Notes: generated by a model not told the origin, from the sequence alone. A DNA stretch of 64,000 bases from Mrakia gelida (GCA_024345305.1 BRON01000006.1:620001-684000), one strand, 5' to 3'. Positions 12,150 through 24,776 are shown, counted from the stretch's first letter. Numbers and translations: made by a program.

Positions 12150-15100
12150 TTAGCCAACCAACGACGCGTACCCACTTCGGATCGGTCCAGCAGGGAAGAG
12201 TTCCAGCTGCTGCTCGTTGAGCTTCTCGAGCTCCTGTGGAGGGACGAACTTGGCGAGGGAGAGCTGCGAAGGAAAGGGACGAGAGCGAGCGTCAGCGACT
12301 CGACTCGAGCGCGACGAAAACGAAACCGAGAACGAAGAGAACGAAAAAAAAGACTCACCAGCATCAACCTAATCCTCCTCATCCTCTCCTCTTCCCCCAC
12401 CTCTCCAGCCGGCCCCCCAACCTCCTTCGCCTTTGCAGCTCTCGTACTCCTAGCGCCCACTCCCGCTCCGACCCCATTCTTCTCCTCCTGCTCCCTCACC
12501 AGCTCACCCAACTCGTTCCCAATCGTCTTCAGCACTCCGTTCACCCAGTCTGAGGTTCCGTGCGCTGCTTCGACCTCGGGAGCGATGGTAGTTGAGAGGG
12601 ATCGTTTGCGTTTGGCTGCTGAGGAGGAGGAGGAGGGTGAGGAGGGAGGAGGGATGAGAGCCGTGAAGTCTTCTGGACGATGGAGGAGGAGAGGAAGCGA
12701 GATGGGGACGGAGCGGATGGCGGCGAGGTGGGAGGTTTGTTGATGCCTGGAGGGAAGGGATCGAATGGTTCGGGTTGCGAGACGGTTGATGAGTTTCGGG
12801 TTGGGGGTATTGGATGAGGAGGGAGGGGGAACGATGGGAGGAGGTGGTGGTATGGACGCGTCCTCGGTTCCAGGTTCGAGTTTCGCAGACCTCATGGTCA
12901 CGTCTCCGTCTCCGTCTCCATCTCCAGCAGGGACTTCCTCGACTGCTACCGCGGGCTTCTCCTCCTCCTCCTCCTGCTCAGCAGCTTCCATCTCCTGATC
13001 CTCGTCTCCCTCGACCTCCTCGTCCTGCTCCCCATCCATCACCCTCCTCTCCCAAGCTTCTCCCACAGCTCTCCCAATCGCAAACCCTCCAGCCCCATAA
13101 ACGCCCTTCACCACGTTCTCCTCGATCCACTCCCTAGTCATCTCACCCTTCCCATCCTCCTCTCCAACAGCCTCCCTCAGGAACCTCTCCAAACTAGCAG
13201 CGTACGCCTCTCCAACGTGACTCCCGTACATCGCCTCCCTGAGCGTCGCCTCCGCTCTCCCAGCTCTCACCGCCGCCGTTCGGTTGTTGAGGAGGCTCGA
13301 CTGACTCTCGAGGAGGGGGTCGAAGAAGGTCGGTGCCTCGGGGAAGGGGAAGCGGATGAAGGCGATCTGGGAGGCTTGGTCGTGAGCTTGAGGAGCGGCG
13401 GCGGAGGAGTGAAGGATCGGGAAAGATCCATAGTCCGTTGCTGTTGCTGGGCGGTAGAAATCCTCCTGGGGGACGACGACTCCTTCGGTGATAGGGTTGG
13501 AGTCGATAGCGAAGTAGGCGTAGGGGTCCGGGTTGTAGACTGGGACGAAGGAGCGAGGAGGCGGCGGAGGAGGAACGGCGGAGAGAGGAGCGGGAGGTGG
13601 ACGAGGTCGTCTCCACGAGAAGGCTGGAGCGAGTTGGGTTTCGTTCGTGATGTTTCCATAGGAGGGATTAAGGGGAGTGGTGGAGGGTGGTGGGGGTGGG
13701 GGTCGGTTGCTGGCTGCTGCTGCCGCCGCCGCTGCGAAGGCTTTGGGATTGAGGAGGGAAGCGGTTGAGGGGATGGGAGCTGCGAGAAAGTCGTTGGGTA
13801 GAGGGAGGAGGGATGGAGCGGTGGCTGGACGAAGGACGAAGGCGTTGAGAGTTGGGTAGAGGGATTCGACTAGGAGAAGGAAGAGAGAAAGGGTCGAGTC
13901 AGTCGCGAGGCAACGAGAAGGACGCGAAGAGGAGAAACCGCTCACGTTCGGCGAGATTGAACGAGCTGTCGGTCAACGTATGAACGTAGTCTGGGTGTGT
14001 GGTGAGCTTAGCCACCTCCTTCTTGGTCTTCAGTCGTCGACCTGAGAACGAACAAGGAAGAGTGAAGAACGGTCAGCTCAATCTCAAACTCGCGCGCGTC
14101 GAACGACATCGAAAGCAACTCACCTCTCGTCTCCCACCACTTGACCAAATGAGTCAACCCTTCCTCAAACTCCACCAAACTCGTCCCTCTCAGCTTCCCC
14201 GCATCATCCGTTGATCCCATCACTTCCTGCACCACCACCGGAGCAGCCGTCATGACCGCGTTCTGACTCTTCTTGTACGGTCCTCTCTTCTTGCCCAGCT
14301 GATTCGACCCCGTCCCGACGATCCTGACTCCCTCCGAGGTGAACGTAGCAGGCGACGACTGCTGGACTTCCACCGACGGGGATCTAGGCGTGGATTTGAT
14401 GGATGGCGAAGGAGAGGGAGCTGGGGAAGGCGAGGGAGGAGCAGGCTTGACGAGAGCTCGATTCGTAGGGAGGTGCTTGATGACCCAGTTCTGGAGCTTG
14501 GTCGCCATCTGATGGAACATGGTTTCGGGTGGGTTGAAGGTTTTGCAGTTGGTGAAGATGAGGAGGAGGTCGTGCTGCGAAAGAAGGATGTTGAGTGTCA
14601 GTAGGAGAAAGAGGAAGGACGGGAGGGAGGAAGGAGAAAGACGAAGCTCACCTCGAACAAGTCGAAGCTCTTGTACTCGCGATTCGCGAGCTTCTCCTCC
14701 ATTCGAACGAGAGACATGGGTTCTTTGACGACTTCGCTGTAGCCTGGAACGTCGTCGTCGGTTACTGGATGGATGGGAAAGAATAAGTGAGCTCGGACAA
14801 AGGAGATACGAGTGCGAGGTTGACGAACCTGGCTCGATGAAGAAGGCATAATCGTCTCGTCTTGTAGAGAGAAAGAGAGAGGTCAGCGTCGATAATACGA
14901 TGCGGTAGTAGATATTAGAGTACTCACTTCCTAACCTCCCTTATCATCTTCTCGCAAACCTCCTTCAAGGGGAGCTGTAGACGACCAGAGACCATGGGTT
15001 TCCCATCTGCTCCTATCCTCGGCTTCTTTGGAGGTTTGACCTTCGTCTTCCCTCCTGCTGTTCCCTCCATGATCCCACTCATAGGAGTCCCAGGCAAAGA

Positions 15101-15544
15101 GCTCGATCCATCCGTGGCGTCTCCTCCTGCTCCAGGTGTAGAGACGGCCGTTGAAGGTGGTGCTGGTTCGACGAAAGAAGAAGGAGTCGTTCCCGATCCA
15201 GAAGCGACGGGAGGAGGAGGAGGAGGGAGGGCAGGAGAAGGAGCTCGAGAGTTGAGGTTCGACTTGACAAGGCGGATGGGAGTTGAGATGGGAGTAGACG
15301 ACGAGGAGGATGGGTGGGGGTGAGGGGTAGGGATCTTGATGACAGAGATCCGAGGTGGAGGAGGTGGGAAAGACGCGAACGAGCGAGGAGCAGGAGCTGG
15401 TGCTGGCGGTGGAGGAGGGGGTGGAGGAGCAGGGGGGGAAGGAGCAGGAAGGGAAGCATCTGCCTTGATGGCTGCTTGGATCTGAGGGTTGAGCTTCAGT
15501 CGGATCTTGAACGAAGGCTTCGGAGGTCCAGGGGGAGCCGACAT
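12150..15544 (-). CDS. Bromodomain protein (chromatin reader)
   Basis: Predicted nuclear acetyl-lysine reader, 977 aa. Exons: 15544-14928, 14860-14829, 14764-14652, 14574-14124, 14041-13946, 13869-12359, 12263-12150; all phases join. The Pro/Ala-rich N-terminus (about 205 aa) leads into one bromodomain: RDDYAFFIEPV (ZA loop), PGYSEVVKEPMSLVRMEEKL, then FTNCKTFNPPETMFHQMA with the conserved Asn (TFN). Downstream are KKRGPYKKSQ (AT-hook-like basic patch), an acidic Glu-rich stretch, and a basic AAKRKR motif. No second bromodomain, PHD or BAH is visible. A remodeller subunit (RSC/SWI-SNF, Rsc58- or BRD7/9-like) is possible but only inferred. Confidence 0.82.
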
Positions 15545-16138
15545 TTTCGAAACGAGAAGGGGAGGGGAGGGAGGGAAGGGAAGGAAAGGGTTGAGCTCAA
15601 CCCTTCGAAGGGTCTCGCCAGCGCGAGGTTGAAAACGGCGACAAGGAAAAAACGACGACATGATGTGTTTTTCTTACTGCTTTTCTTCTTTAGAGAGAGA
15701 GGAAAGAGAGAGAAGCCTGATGGGCTTGCCGAAAATAGATGACAAAAACTGAACAAGGACGAAAGGGGCATGGATCGAAGAAGAGCCTGTCGAGGGGAAT
15801 CGAGTCGACGTCTGTGGACGAGAGGAAGCGAACCAAGGATGAGTGAGGTTCGCGATACGAGAGGTTTAGTTTGCGGGTCGACTGACGAAGTTGAGAGGTC
15901 GTTACTGAGATGTCTGTGGGCGAGGGAAGGGAAGAACGCGTCAGTCGAGGCTCGCGACGTCGACGAACGCAGCGACCGACGAGAAGAGCTGAACTCACAT
16001 GAAAATCGAATCGAAAGCTTGAAGAGGAAGACACGAGGAAGGATCCGATCGGAGTGCGCTGTGCCTGCTAGACGGAGGAGAGTCAGCGAGATCCAGCGAG
16101 CTAGTCAACAAAACGAAGGGATTCACCGCGTCGAGCGA
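15545..16138. other. Intergenic region
   Basis: Promoter side of the bromodomain gene and 3' flank of the F-box-like gene. One ACGCGTC at about 15935. No coding exon supported. Confidence 0.35.
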
Positions 16139-17317
16139 TCAAAGACCCATCATGTTCGCGAACATGGGCATGCTGGAGAACAAGGTCGCGAGAGCTGCGC
16201 CAGGGTCGTCGGCAACCTGCTCGAAGAAAGGCAAAGCTCATGTCAGCATGCGCGTTTCAAGGGAAGGAGACGGAAACATGAGGGAGACACTCACGGTTGA
16301 GCCTTCGTCGGGGAGGAACGAGACCGACGTTCCGTCTTCGAGGACCCACTCACAACCTCTACTTCTTCCAAGGGAAACCTCCTGACTATCTCTCCACTCG
16401 GTGAACTCTTCGACCCAAGGCAATGGGAAGCCGACGAGACGCATGCGAGGAAGATCCTTGAGGAGGAGGAGTCTTCGAAGGGAAGGGAGAACCTCCTCCT
16501 TGAGCGACTTGTATCCTCTTGCTCTCTGTCCTCCGTCGAGTACCTGCCTTCCGGGATGGAGTTGGAGGGTCGCTTCTCGTTGTCGAAGGACGGAGAGGAA
16601 GGAGGGATCGAACGGGTTGGACGACGTTGTGGCCGAGAGATCGTTGAAGACGGGATCGCAAATGTCGGCGACGACGTCGTATCCGCTGCTGCTGGACATA
16701 AGGTCAATTTGATCGTATCCGATCTCGGAGTAGACTCCTTCATGAACCTCCTGGAAGATTTGGCCTCGATATCCCCCTTCGTCCGCCGTATCCTCCCCTC
16801 GAGAAGCAACGAACCCTTGGACTCGGTGTTCAATGAAGGCTCCGATGTCCGAGATGAGCGTCTCGATGCTGACTGGACTCTCGGGGGAGAGAAGTACGAC
16901 AGTCTTGATCGAAGGTAGCTGCTGGAAGCTGACCTCGACGAGGAGACGATCGCCCGCTGGCTCCGTTGGCTTCTTGAGCGAGCAGTTGACGCCGAAGTCA
17001 ACGTGCAGAGTCTTAACGAGAGCTCTCCTTGCAGCGTGCTCGTCTCCTACGAGGGCTCCTCCATCCTTTCCGAAGAGAAGCGTCCAGTTCTCCGAGGAAC
17101 GAAGGACGATCGTGTTCCAAAGTCGAGGGAGGACGAGGGATGAGAACGCCTTGGAGACGAGGAGGAGATGGACCGCTCCTGGATCGGGTGAGACGAGGGT
17201 AGACTGAGGGGTTTGAGGTTCGTGGATGTGGAAGAAGTGGTCTAGGATGAGGGAGAGGACGTCCTGGTTGAGTCGGAGATCGATGGGGGAGATGGGGAGG
17301 GAGGAGGAGGGAGGCAT
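16139..17317 (-). CDS. F-box-like protein
   Basis: Two exons, 17317-16295 and 16216-16139 (366 aa). The N-terminus reads like an F-box (LNQDVLSLILDHFF, then LLLVSKAFSSLVLPRLW), the module that binds Skp1 in SCF ubiquitin ligases. The rest has no recognisable WD40 or regular LRR repeats, as is common for large fungal families of orphan F-box proteins. The start at 17317 gives MPPSSSLPIS; the frame stays open further upstream but that part is low-complexity. The last exon encodes a short Met-rich tail. It lies 269 bp from the Nas6 start in divergent orientation. The substrate is unknown, and the F-box call rests on pattern only. Confidence 0.7.
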
Positions 17318-17586
17318 GGGTGGCGAGGAGCGCTCGAAGGAGAGGAAGAAGAAGGCTTTGGGGTGAAGGAAGGTTTGGGAGTGGATGAACCGAGGGAAGA
17401 GAAGAGGAGAAAGAAGAGGGATGTGAAAACCTTCGGGGCTCGTGGTCGACGGGAGAAAGAAGGAGGAGGAGGAGCTTGCGAGCTCACTCGTTTCGACCTC
17501 CACGCATCTCCTCTTCTCACTGCTGCCTCTGCAACCACAACAAGCTCCCATCTCACTTTCTCTCAATCCATCTTCATATTTCTCTC

Positions 17587-19304
17587 ATGTCCTCTATCAC
17601 CATCCAGAAAGCTGCTCTCGAAGGTCGGTTCCTCTCTCGTCGTCTCAGCTTGCCTCGAACGACGACGAAGCTGACCTCTCCTCCCTCCCTTCCTCCCCTC
17701 GCAGGTCAACCTGGACTCGCTCGCTCTCTCCTGAACGCCAACCCCGAAGCCATCAACTCGATAGATGCAGTGGGTACCCTCTTCCTGTACATCTTGATCT
17801 CGAACTCAACGCTGACCTTGCTTCCCTCTCGTTCAAAGGATGGACGTTCCCCTCTCCACTGGGCAGCTTCAGGTTCTTCTCTCGAAGTGACAGAGCTGCT
17901 GCTCAAGAACACCCCTTCACCAGATCTCAACCTTCGAGATGCTAGTGGAAGTACTCCTCTCATCGTAGCAGGTACGTTTCTGGTCGTTCCAGTCGACTCT
18001 CTCCCAAGGGAAGGAGAGGGAGGGAGGGAGGTGACGAGCTCACACCATCAGCGACTTCCTTTCAGCTCGCTCGTCCTTCTTTTCATCTCGAAGCTGACTT
18101 TTGGTTCAATTTCGATCTTGTTTATAGTCGCCTCGGGTCAGGAATCGAACGTCGTTGCGCTGTTAGCAGCTGGAGCGGACGTGAACGCTACGAACGAGAA
18201 GGGGCAGACCGCTTTGTGAGCTCGAGCTGTCCTTCCTTCCCTTCCCCTCCCTTGGAATCTTGCGTCCTTTCACGGCCCTGAACCCAAGATTTTGTTCGAT
18301 GTCGCTCCCTAAAGGCACTACGCCGCCTCTAAAGCACGCATAGAGGTTCGTTCTCTATCTTCTCTCCTCTTCAAGCTCGAAAAGCTCCACACTTTCCCTG
18401 TCCTCTACCGCGTCGTCGCTCACACCTCCCCTCTTCCCTTCGTCTTTCCTCTCATCAGATCGGTCGTCGTCTGATTCAAAAAGGCGCCGATGTACGTGTA
18501 TTCTTCTCTTCGTGCGATCTCTACCCATCTCCCTCGCTGACCTTCGTTGCCCTCCAACACTCCCTCCTCACCCTTCACCTCCCTTCTGTCTCCCCAACAG
18601 ATCAACTCCAAAGACCGAGCAAATCAACACCCTCTTCATCGAGCCGCTACCACCGGATCGGACGGATTCGTACAGCTGCTGTTAGCGGGAGGGAAGGACG
18701 GTAAGAGAACGAGGTTGAACACGCAGGATCGGATGGGTGAGCTTCTCTCTTTCTTCTCGTCGTTCAGAATCGTGTGAGGAACCGGCCGTGCAAGAACTCT
18801 TCTACGTAGGGTTCAGCTGGGTTGGGCTGGCTGAAATGCTGGGTGGCGATGCGAATACAATCGAAACGCGACGCGAATAGGGACGACTGACTGACACGTC
18901 TTCCTTTCTCTCTCCCCTCCCTCCCTTCTTCGTTCGTTCGTTCGTTCGTTCTCACAGGAAACACCCCCCTCCACCTCGCCTTCGAGAGTGGTCACGGATC
19001 CACTGCTGTACTGCTCATCGAGGCTGGAGCGGATAGGGATAAGGTGCGTCGCTCTCTTTCTGTCTCCCTTACCTTGTTCTCCTCCCTCGTCCCCTGCCTC
19101 TTCTTTCTCCCTCTGTCTTTCTCCCTCTGTCTCGATCCTCTCATCATTAACTTCTTCCTCCTCCCCTCGCCCCGTCGGCATCGATCTTTCGTTCACCAGC
19201 CCAACGTAGACGACCAAACTCCCGAACAACTCGAAGGGCTTGGGGATCGCGAGCAGAAGAAGGTGAGGGATTTCGTGTGGGGGAAGGTTGGGAGACCGGA
19301 GTAG
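17587..19304 (+). CDS. NAS6: 26S proteasome assembly chaperone gankyrin/Nas6
   Basis: Ankyrin-repeat chaperone of the 19S regulatory particle (PSMD10/Nas6, partner of Rpt3). Exons: 17587-17623, 17705-17769, 17839-17971, 18128-18215, 18315-18345, 18459-18491, 18601-18736, 18958-19043, 19200-19304 (237 aa), close to the family's usual 230 aa. Successive repeats: DGRSPLHWAASGSSLEVTEL, SGSTPLIVAVASGQESNV, KGQTALHYAASKARIEIG, ANQHPLHRAATTGSDGFV, MGNTPLHLAFESGHGSTA. The ending DQTPEQLEGL is typical. Introns fall at the same kind of position inside most repeats. The whole protein is ankyrin, with no other domain. Assignment rests on length, repeat count and the N-terminal IQKAALEG. Confidence 0.88.
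18929..18950 (+). repeat. (TTCG)n microsatellite in a Nas6 intron
   Basis: About five TTCG units immediately upstream of the 3' splice site at 18957. Confidence 0.7.
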
Positions 19305-19772
19305 GATTTTTTCGGACTCGTGTTCTTTTTTTTTACATCTCGTTTTCGTGACGATGAACCAAGATGAACCTCTCGGATTCGCGAACGCAAAACGCTTCGA
19401 GGGAGGGAGGGGAAGGCAAGACGCGTCGAGCAGTCTATCATGGCGTTTGAGAATTGACATTACGATCTTTCTAACTCCAACGGACGATTCTCGTTCGAGC
19501 GGTTGGATATCCGAGGCAAGGAAGGAAGGAAAGCGAGAGCGAAAGGATGAGATGCGCGTCGTGTTTCTTTCTCCCTCGAACGCGTCTTCCGAAAGAGAAG
19601 ATCTAGTCAATACAGTATCCGAATCGAAAACTACTAGATGGTAAGTACGTGAGTATAAAGTGCGAGAAGAGAAACGACGGCGACCGTCAAAGCTGATCTA
19701 AGTATGTACGAAATCCCTCCTTTCCCTCCTTCCCTCGCCCTCGTTCCGCTCGTCCACCGAAATCACCTCAAC
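19305..19772. other. Convergent intergenic region
   Basis: 3' flanks of Nas6 (+) and the eisosome gene (-). One GACGCGTC near 19419-19426. No coding exon supported. Confidence 0.35.
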
Positions 19773-22700
19773 TCAACCAACGTAAGGCGGTGCGGCCTCC
19801 CTACTCCTCCTCACCACATTCAACGGCTGCGTCGACCCTCCTACTCCCTCCCCTTCATCCTCACTCACACTGACTCCCCTATCGCCCTCCACCGACCCAG
19901 ACCCAGAAGGAGGAGGAACGAACTGTTTCCCTCCTCCTCCTCCCCCACGTTTAAAGAATGCACCCGCATTGATCTTCCTTCCCCCTCCAGGAGTGGTCGA
20001 CTCCGACGCGGGAGCGTACGAGTCCGGGTGGGTGGAAGGACTAGCAGACGTGTACGCGAGGGAATCCATTTCTCGTTCGACCTCGCGCTGAGCGGCAGCG
20101 GCGGCGAGGGAGTGTTCGTCTCGCGGTTGGTTGGGAGTGGTGGGGGCTGCGGAGGACCCTGTAGGGGAGGGTGGGAAGTAGGTGTTGTTGGTGATGTGGG
20201 ATTGATGGGAAGGGGAGAGGACTTGGATGGGTGGAGGGGGGGGTTGGATGTGCGAGGGGGATTGAGGTGGGAGGGAGGAGGTTCGGGGAGGTTGGATGAA
20301 GGGTGAGGAGGAGCGGAGGGGTTCGGTGTGGGGTGGAGGGGGGGAGTTGGGTGTGGAGGGGTCGTAGGCTGTGTGTGAAGAGCAAACAAGAAGGAGGTCA
20401 GCTCGGGTCGAGACGAGGAGTCGACGCGCCGGGGAAGGCGAAGAGAAAAGAAGAGACGCGGCGTGGACTTACAGTAGTTGTACTGAGGGTACTGGCTTCC
20501 AGCAGGTCCAGCAGCACTCTCGGATCTGATCATCACCTCGGGAGCTTCAGGCGCATCGACGTAAAGCTCTCTTCCTCCCTCCGACATCGGACTCTGAGCG
20601 GATTCCCTCGCGAACGGAGCGAGCGGAGGTGCAGCGTCGAATCCTCCTCCGTTGGTCGACGTAGCGGAAGTTCGACGAAGGAATCCTCCTGGAGCGGACG
20701 AGACTGGGGGTGTGGAGATGTTGGGACCTTGGGGAGGGGCGGAAGCGTATGGAAGGAAGGTCTCTTGATCGGGAGGAGAGGAGGGAGGAGGAGGGATCTG
20801 CGACGAAGGCGACGAGGACGCGAGATCTCGACCTGCTGCTCCAAGGAAGTTTCCTCCTCCTGGGTTGGATCCCAAGCCTAAGCTCAGGCGAGGACCTCCG
20901 ACGCGAGGACGAGTAGGAGTGGTGGCTGCCGAAGTGGGAGCTTGAAGAGGAGCTGGAGGGTTGTATCGATCGAGCTGTTCGTCGTCCTCGCCTTCTCCAT
21001 AGGGAATCTCGTTTCCGTATCCATCGTCTCGGGTGAGCGGAGTCGAATCGGGAGCGTGGAAGGATTGACGGTAGGCGGCTGCTGGACTGAGGGGAGGCGT
21101 GTCTCGCGACAGCGACGGCTCTCGACTCCTTGGGAGCTCCATTCCATCGGGTCCGAGGACGACTCGGTTCCTTCCTCCTACAGCGTAACCGTTGGGACCT
21201 TGGGAGACTCCGTTGGATTGCGAAAGATTGCCGTTGCTCTCCTCTCGCCGAAGTCGAAGAGGAAGCTCAGGCTCGTCGCCGAAGTCGACGTTCTCGTACC
21301 CTCCTCCGTTCTCACGCTCACGAGCGGACGAGGAATCCTCGGCTTGACCTTGGTATGGGTTTGTGTTGGGAGTGTGAGGGATGAGCTCGAAGGAAGGAGG
21401 TTGGTAGATGACTTCCTCGACGCATTTCGAGGCTTCCGACGCGAGTCGAGCAGTACGGTCGAAAGCTGAGAACAGAGGGAGGAAGAGGTCGCGAGTCAGC
21501 CAGGACGAACAGCAGGGATGCTGGAGAGCTTTGGGACATACCGTCGTAGGGTGCTCGTCCGTATCCAGGAGGGGTGGTGTCGAGAGGGATCTCTGCGAGG
21601 GCGAGAGAACGCGGATGCAAGGCGGTCAGCGAGACGCGTCGGATCGAGAACGAGGGAAAACGGACGACTCACCTTCGATGAGCAGCTTTCCGAGCTCTCC
21701 CACGATCTGAAGAGAAGGGTAGAAGAGCATGAAATCGTCAGTACGCACTCGACCCCTTCTAAACATGTATGAAGTACAGCGAAGCGGACGCACCGTAGCC
21801 TTCTCGCTCAACTCCAGCAGCGCTCCAAACTTGATACCCAAAGCCTCCTTGGTAGCCTGACGCTTGAGATCCGACAGCTTGGCTTCCTCGTTCATGATTT
21901 CGGTGTCGAGCTGGACGTTCGAAGAGAGCGAGCAAAAGGGAGGGTTCGAGTGAGCTTCGAGACGCGCCAAGCTGAGGAGGGAAGGAAGGAGGGGACGGAG
22001 GAGGAACGAACCTCTCGCATCTCGTTTCGAAGAGACTGAAGAAGCTCGGTCTGAGAAGGCAGGTTCTTGTTCTAATAGACGAGGAGGGTGGGAGAGTTCA
22101 GTTCAGATCAGCTCTTCCCGACGAGCTTTACGAGAAGGAGGAAGGGGGGGAGGGAAGGGGAGGTCCTCGAGCTCACCTCAGCACTCATTTTGACGAGCTT
22201 CTTCTCCTCCCTCTCCGATCTGGATCCAACAGCCCTTCTCCTCTTCTTGGTCTCCTCGAGAACCTCCTCGCTTGATCGAACTGGACCATGAAAGAATCGA
22301 AGAAGGGATCAGTCTCTCTCGAGCGAGCGAGCTCGTTCCCGTCCCGGCCTCCTTCGTTCGAGCTAAGTAGCTCCCTTTGTCGCATCCGAAGCTGAACGGA
22401 TGTGCGTGCTACTCACCACTCTTGTAGACGGTCCTGATGTCCTTCTGTCTCTCTCCGAACTTGGCGATAGCGACGCTCTGCTCGCACCAAAAGGAAAGCA
22501 TTGAAGTCAGCGAGGAACGAAAGCAAGGCGGCCAGGAGAGAAAACGTCATCCCTCTCTCCTTCCCTCCCTCGCCATCCCTTCCCTCGCCTCCAGAACTCG
22601 AGAAGAAGAGACCCAACTCACGAGCAAGCCCAACATATCCCCCGCTTTCGTAAGGACATCACTCAAATCCTGACCCTCCGAGTTCCCCCAGGCTGCCAAA

Positions 22701-23200
22701 GCGGTGGAAGCCTTGGAAGTGTCGTTCGCGAGTCGTTCGTGAGTGGTAAGGATCGATTTCTCCTCGTTGATCAGCGTTTGAAGAAGACGGAGATCCTTGT
22801 TCCCCATTCCAGGGATCTGCGAAGAACAAAGACGAAGGATGGGAGGGGGGAAGGTCAGCTTGAGTGAGCTCTTCGAGGGAGGGAAGGAGAGGTTGAGGTC
22901 GAGCTCAAGCCCGCTCTGCTCTCGTCTCCCTCGCGCCCATCCAGCTCTACAGAGTCAAGAGGAAAGACACTCACAGTAGAAGTATGAGCGATTCCTGAGT
23001 CAACGAAAGCAGTCGTAGAAACGCACTCGAGTCAGCTCTGCGTTCCCCTTTCCACCGCTTCCGACCTCGCCGACCTCTCTCCCCTCTCCCCTCCCCTCCC
23101 TCTTCAAGCTCAACTCACCAGCTTTAGCCTTGTCCAAGAAACCAGGTTTGTACGTCCCCGAAGGAACGCGATTCGTAGAGGACCGATTGAGCATTTGCAT
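19773..23200 (-). CDS. Eisosome core component, Pil1/Lsp1 family
   Basis: BAR-domain protein that shapes plasma-membrane furrows. Exons: 23200-23119, 22994-22975 (20 nt), 22816-22622, 22477-22417, 22280-22177, 22071-22012, 21910-21794, 21706-21673, 21592-21542, 21465-20473, 20368-19773 (770 aa). The helical part carries family-like segments: LRLLQTLINEEKSIL, FGERQKDIRTVYKSVRS, LLELSEKATIVGELGKLL, and PPGYGRAPYDGFDRTARL, matching the Pil1 end of the BAR domain. A disordered Pro/Ser-rich tail of over 450 aa follows, far longer than yeast Pil1 (about 340 aa in total). The start is taken at the first ATG after a splice acceptor; an upstream 5' UTR exon is likely because the ATG sits one base after CAG. 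Confidence 0.85.
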
Positions 23201-24114
23201 CCTGAGAGAAGTTGAGTTGAGTTTGGTTGGAGGGAAGAAAGCGAGAAGGGGAGGGTTTCGAGCTGCGACGAGGCGAGAGAGCTGTCCTCGATGCCGAAAG
23301 AGTCAAAGTGACGTTCGGTTTTCGCACTCAAGACATTTTTTCTTCTTCTTCGTTCAAGATTGGATTATGTGATGTCTCAGGGGGTTGAGGAAGACGCCGA
23401 GGTCTTTATGGTGAGGAGAAGGAGGTTCAGTCGAGAACACACGGGACGTAGGGAGGGAGGAGGAGAGTCGACGGTCGTGTGAGCTTGAGTTCGAAGGGTA
23501 GAGAGTGCAGACGAAGGACCAGACGAGAGTGGAAGGCTGACATCCAACCAGAAAAGATGAGCTGGACCCGAAGAAGGGTGAGGCAGAAGCGGGCACGCTG
23601 TCAAGAGGGCTCAGAGACGCGAAAGAGCGAGGAGTCGACGACGCGAGGGCTTCAGACTCTCGTTCCAGCACCTGCCTCGCATCGATCCAAGTGAAGAGGG
23701 AGCAAGACAGATAGCCGTGCCTCCCAGTAAGGTTGCGACGCAAGCCGAACCTTCAGTGAACCGAGGAAGATGCGACCAGCGCGAGGAAGGAGCGGAGGGG
23801 AGCTCGCGCGAACGAAGGCGGTTGATGGTAAGAGTTTTGAGTTTCATGATGATATCCCGATCAGGTCCTCCGATGGGTAGTGTGTATTTTGACGAACGAT
23901 CTACGAGAACGAGAGGTTGAGAGGGAGGGAGGGAAGGAGGAAAGGGAAGGAGAGTGAAAAGGTCAGCTTCGTCGTTCCTTCCCTTCCTTCCTTCCTCCGT
24001 TTGAGCTCTCCCTTCTATCCCTTCTCCACGCCTCCTCCGTCCTCCCGAACCCCAGCAGAAGAGACCCCAACCAACACCCGAGCAGAATATCAAAACTCAC
24101 CTTCGTTCCCTCCT
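23201..24114. other. Region between the eisosome gene and uL30m
   Basis: The right part is 3' of uL30m. Directly after its stop the minus strand has a good donor (GTGAGT, about 24093) and a possible acceptor (CTCGTAG) near 23904, followed by open sequence, so a spliced 3' UTR is possible. The left part is the eisosome promoter and 5' leader. No gene supported. Confidence 0.35.
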
Positions 24115-24630
24115 CTACAGCTCAAACATCTCTCCCACCCTGCCGAACCTCTTCCCCTCTTGCTTCTTCTGGTCTACGAGGTGCATCCCTGGTGCCTCCC
24201 CCTTCCCCCTCTTCATCTCATCCTCCATCTGCCACCAACTCACATTCCTCACCTCCACCAACTCCTTCACCCTCAGAATCTGACCCGCCTTGGTCTCCGA
24301 AAACGGAAAGAAAGCCACCCGATCCTTCTTCTTCAACCCCAGAGCAGCCAACGTGTTCCCGTACATCTTGGGCATCCCTATCGGCGAACGTTTGAGTTGA
24401 ACTCGGAAGTGCGTTGCTGGACCATGGGAAGCTGGAGGAGTGTAGTCTGTTGCTCGAGCGACGGATCGGTGGACGTGGTGGACGGAGGGGTTGGGGTATT
24501 GCGAGCGGAGAGGGTGGTGGTTCGGGTAGGAGACGGTGGGGAGAGGACGAGGGAAGATTTTTGGGAGTTTGCCTCGAGGGTGACGGAGTCCCATGTTGGC
24601 TCCCAGGGGGAGGGTAGGGCGGAGGGACAT
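24115..24630 (-). CDS. MRPL33: Mitochondrial large-subunit ribosomal protein uL30m
   Basis: Single exon, 171 aa. The N-terminal 70 residues are basic and Pro/His-rich, consistent with a mitochondrial presequence. The uL30 fold is clear: THFRVQLKRSPIGMPKMYG, then TLAALGLKKKDRVAFFP and GQILRVKELVEVRNV, the Arg-Ser-Pro-Ile-Gly and (V/L)KELV signatures of L30/Mrpl33. A charged C-terminal extension follows (WWQMEDEMKRGKG). It is one of the few intronless coding regions here. It shares a 146-bp divergent promoter with the homeodomain-like gene. Confidence 0.88.
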   Translation of the reverse strand: MSLRPTLPLGANMGLRHPRGKLPKIFPRPLPTVSYPNHHPLRSQYPNPSVHHVHRSVARATDYTPPASHGPATHFRVQLKRSPIGMPKMYGNTLAALGLKKKDRVAFFPFSETKAGQILRVKELVEVRNVSWWQMEDEMKRGKGEAPGMHLVDQKKQEGKRFGRVGEMFEL

Positions 24631-24776
24631 GTTAGGAGGAGGAGGGGAGGGGTGAGTGGGTGATGGCAGGAAGGAGGGCGAGGTTGAGCTGGGTCGAAAA
24701 GAGCTCTCGGAGGCAGTTTACTTCTCTTTCTTTTCCCTCTCGACCACCAGCAGCGATTCCTACATCTTCTCTCAGA

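Noticed and set aside
23743..24093. Separate small gene 3' of uL30m
   Set aside because: Open frame exists, but it starts at a splice acceptor without ATG and shows no motif; a spliced 3' UTR is simpler.
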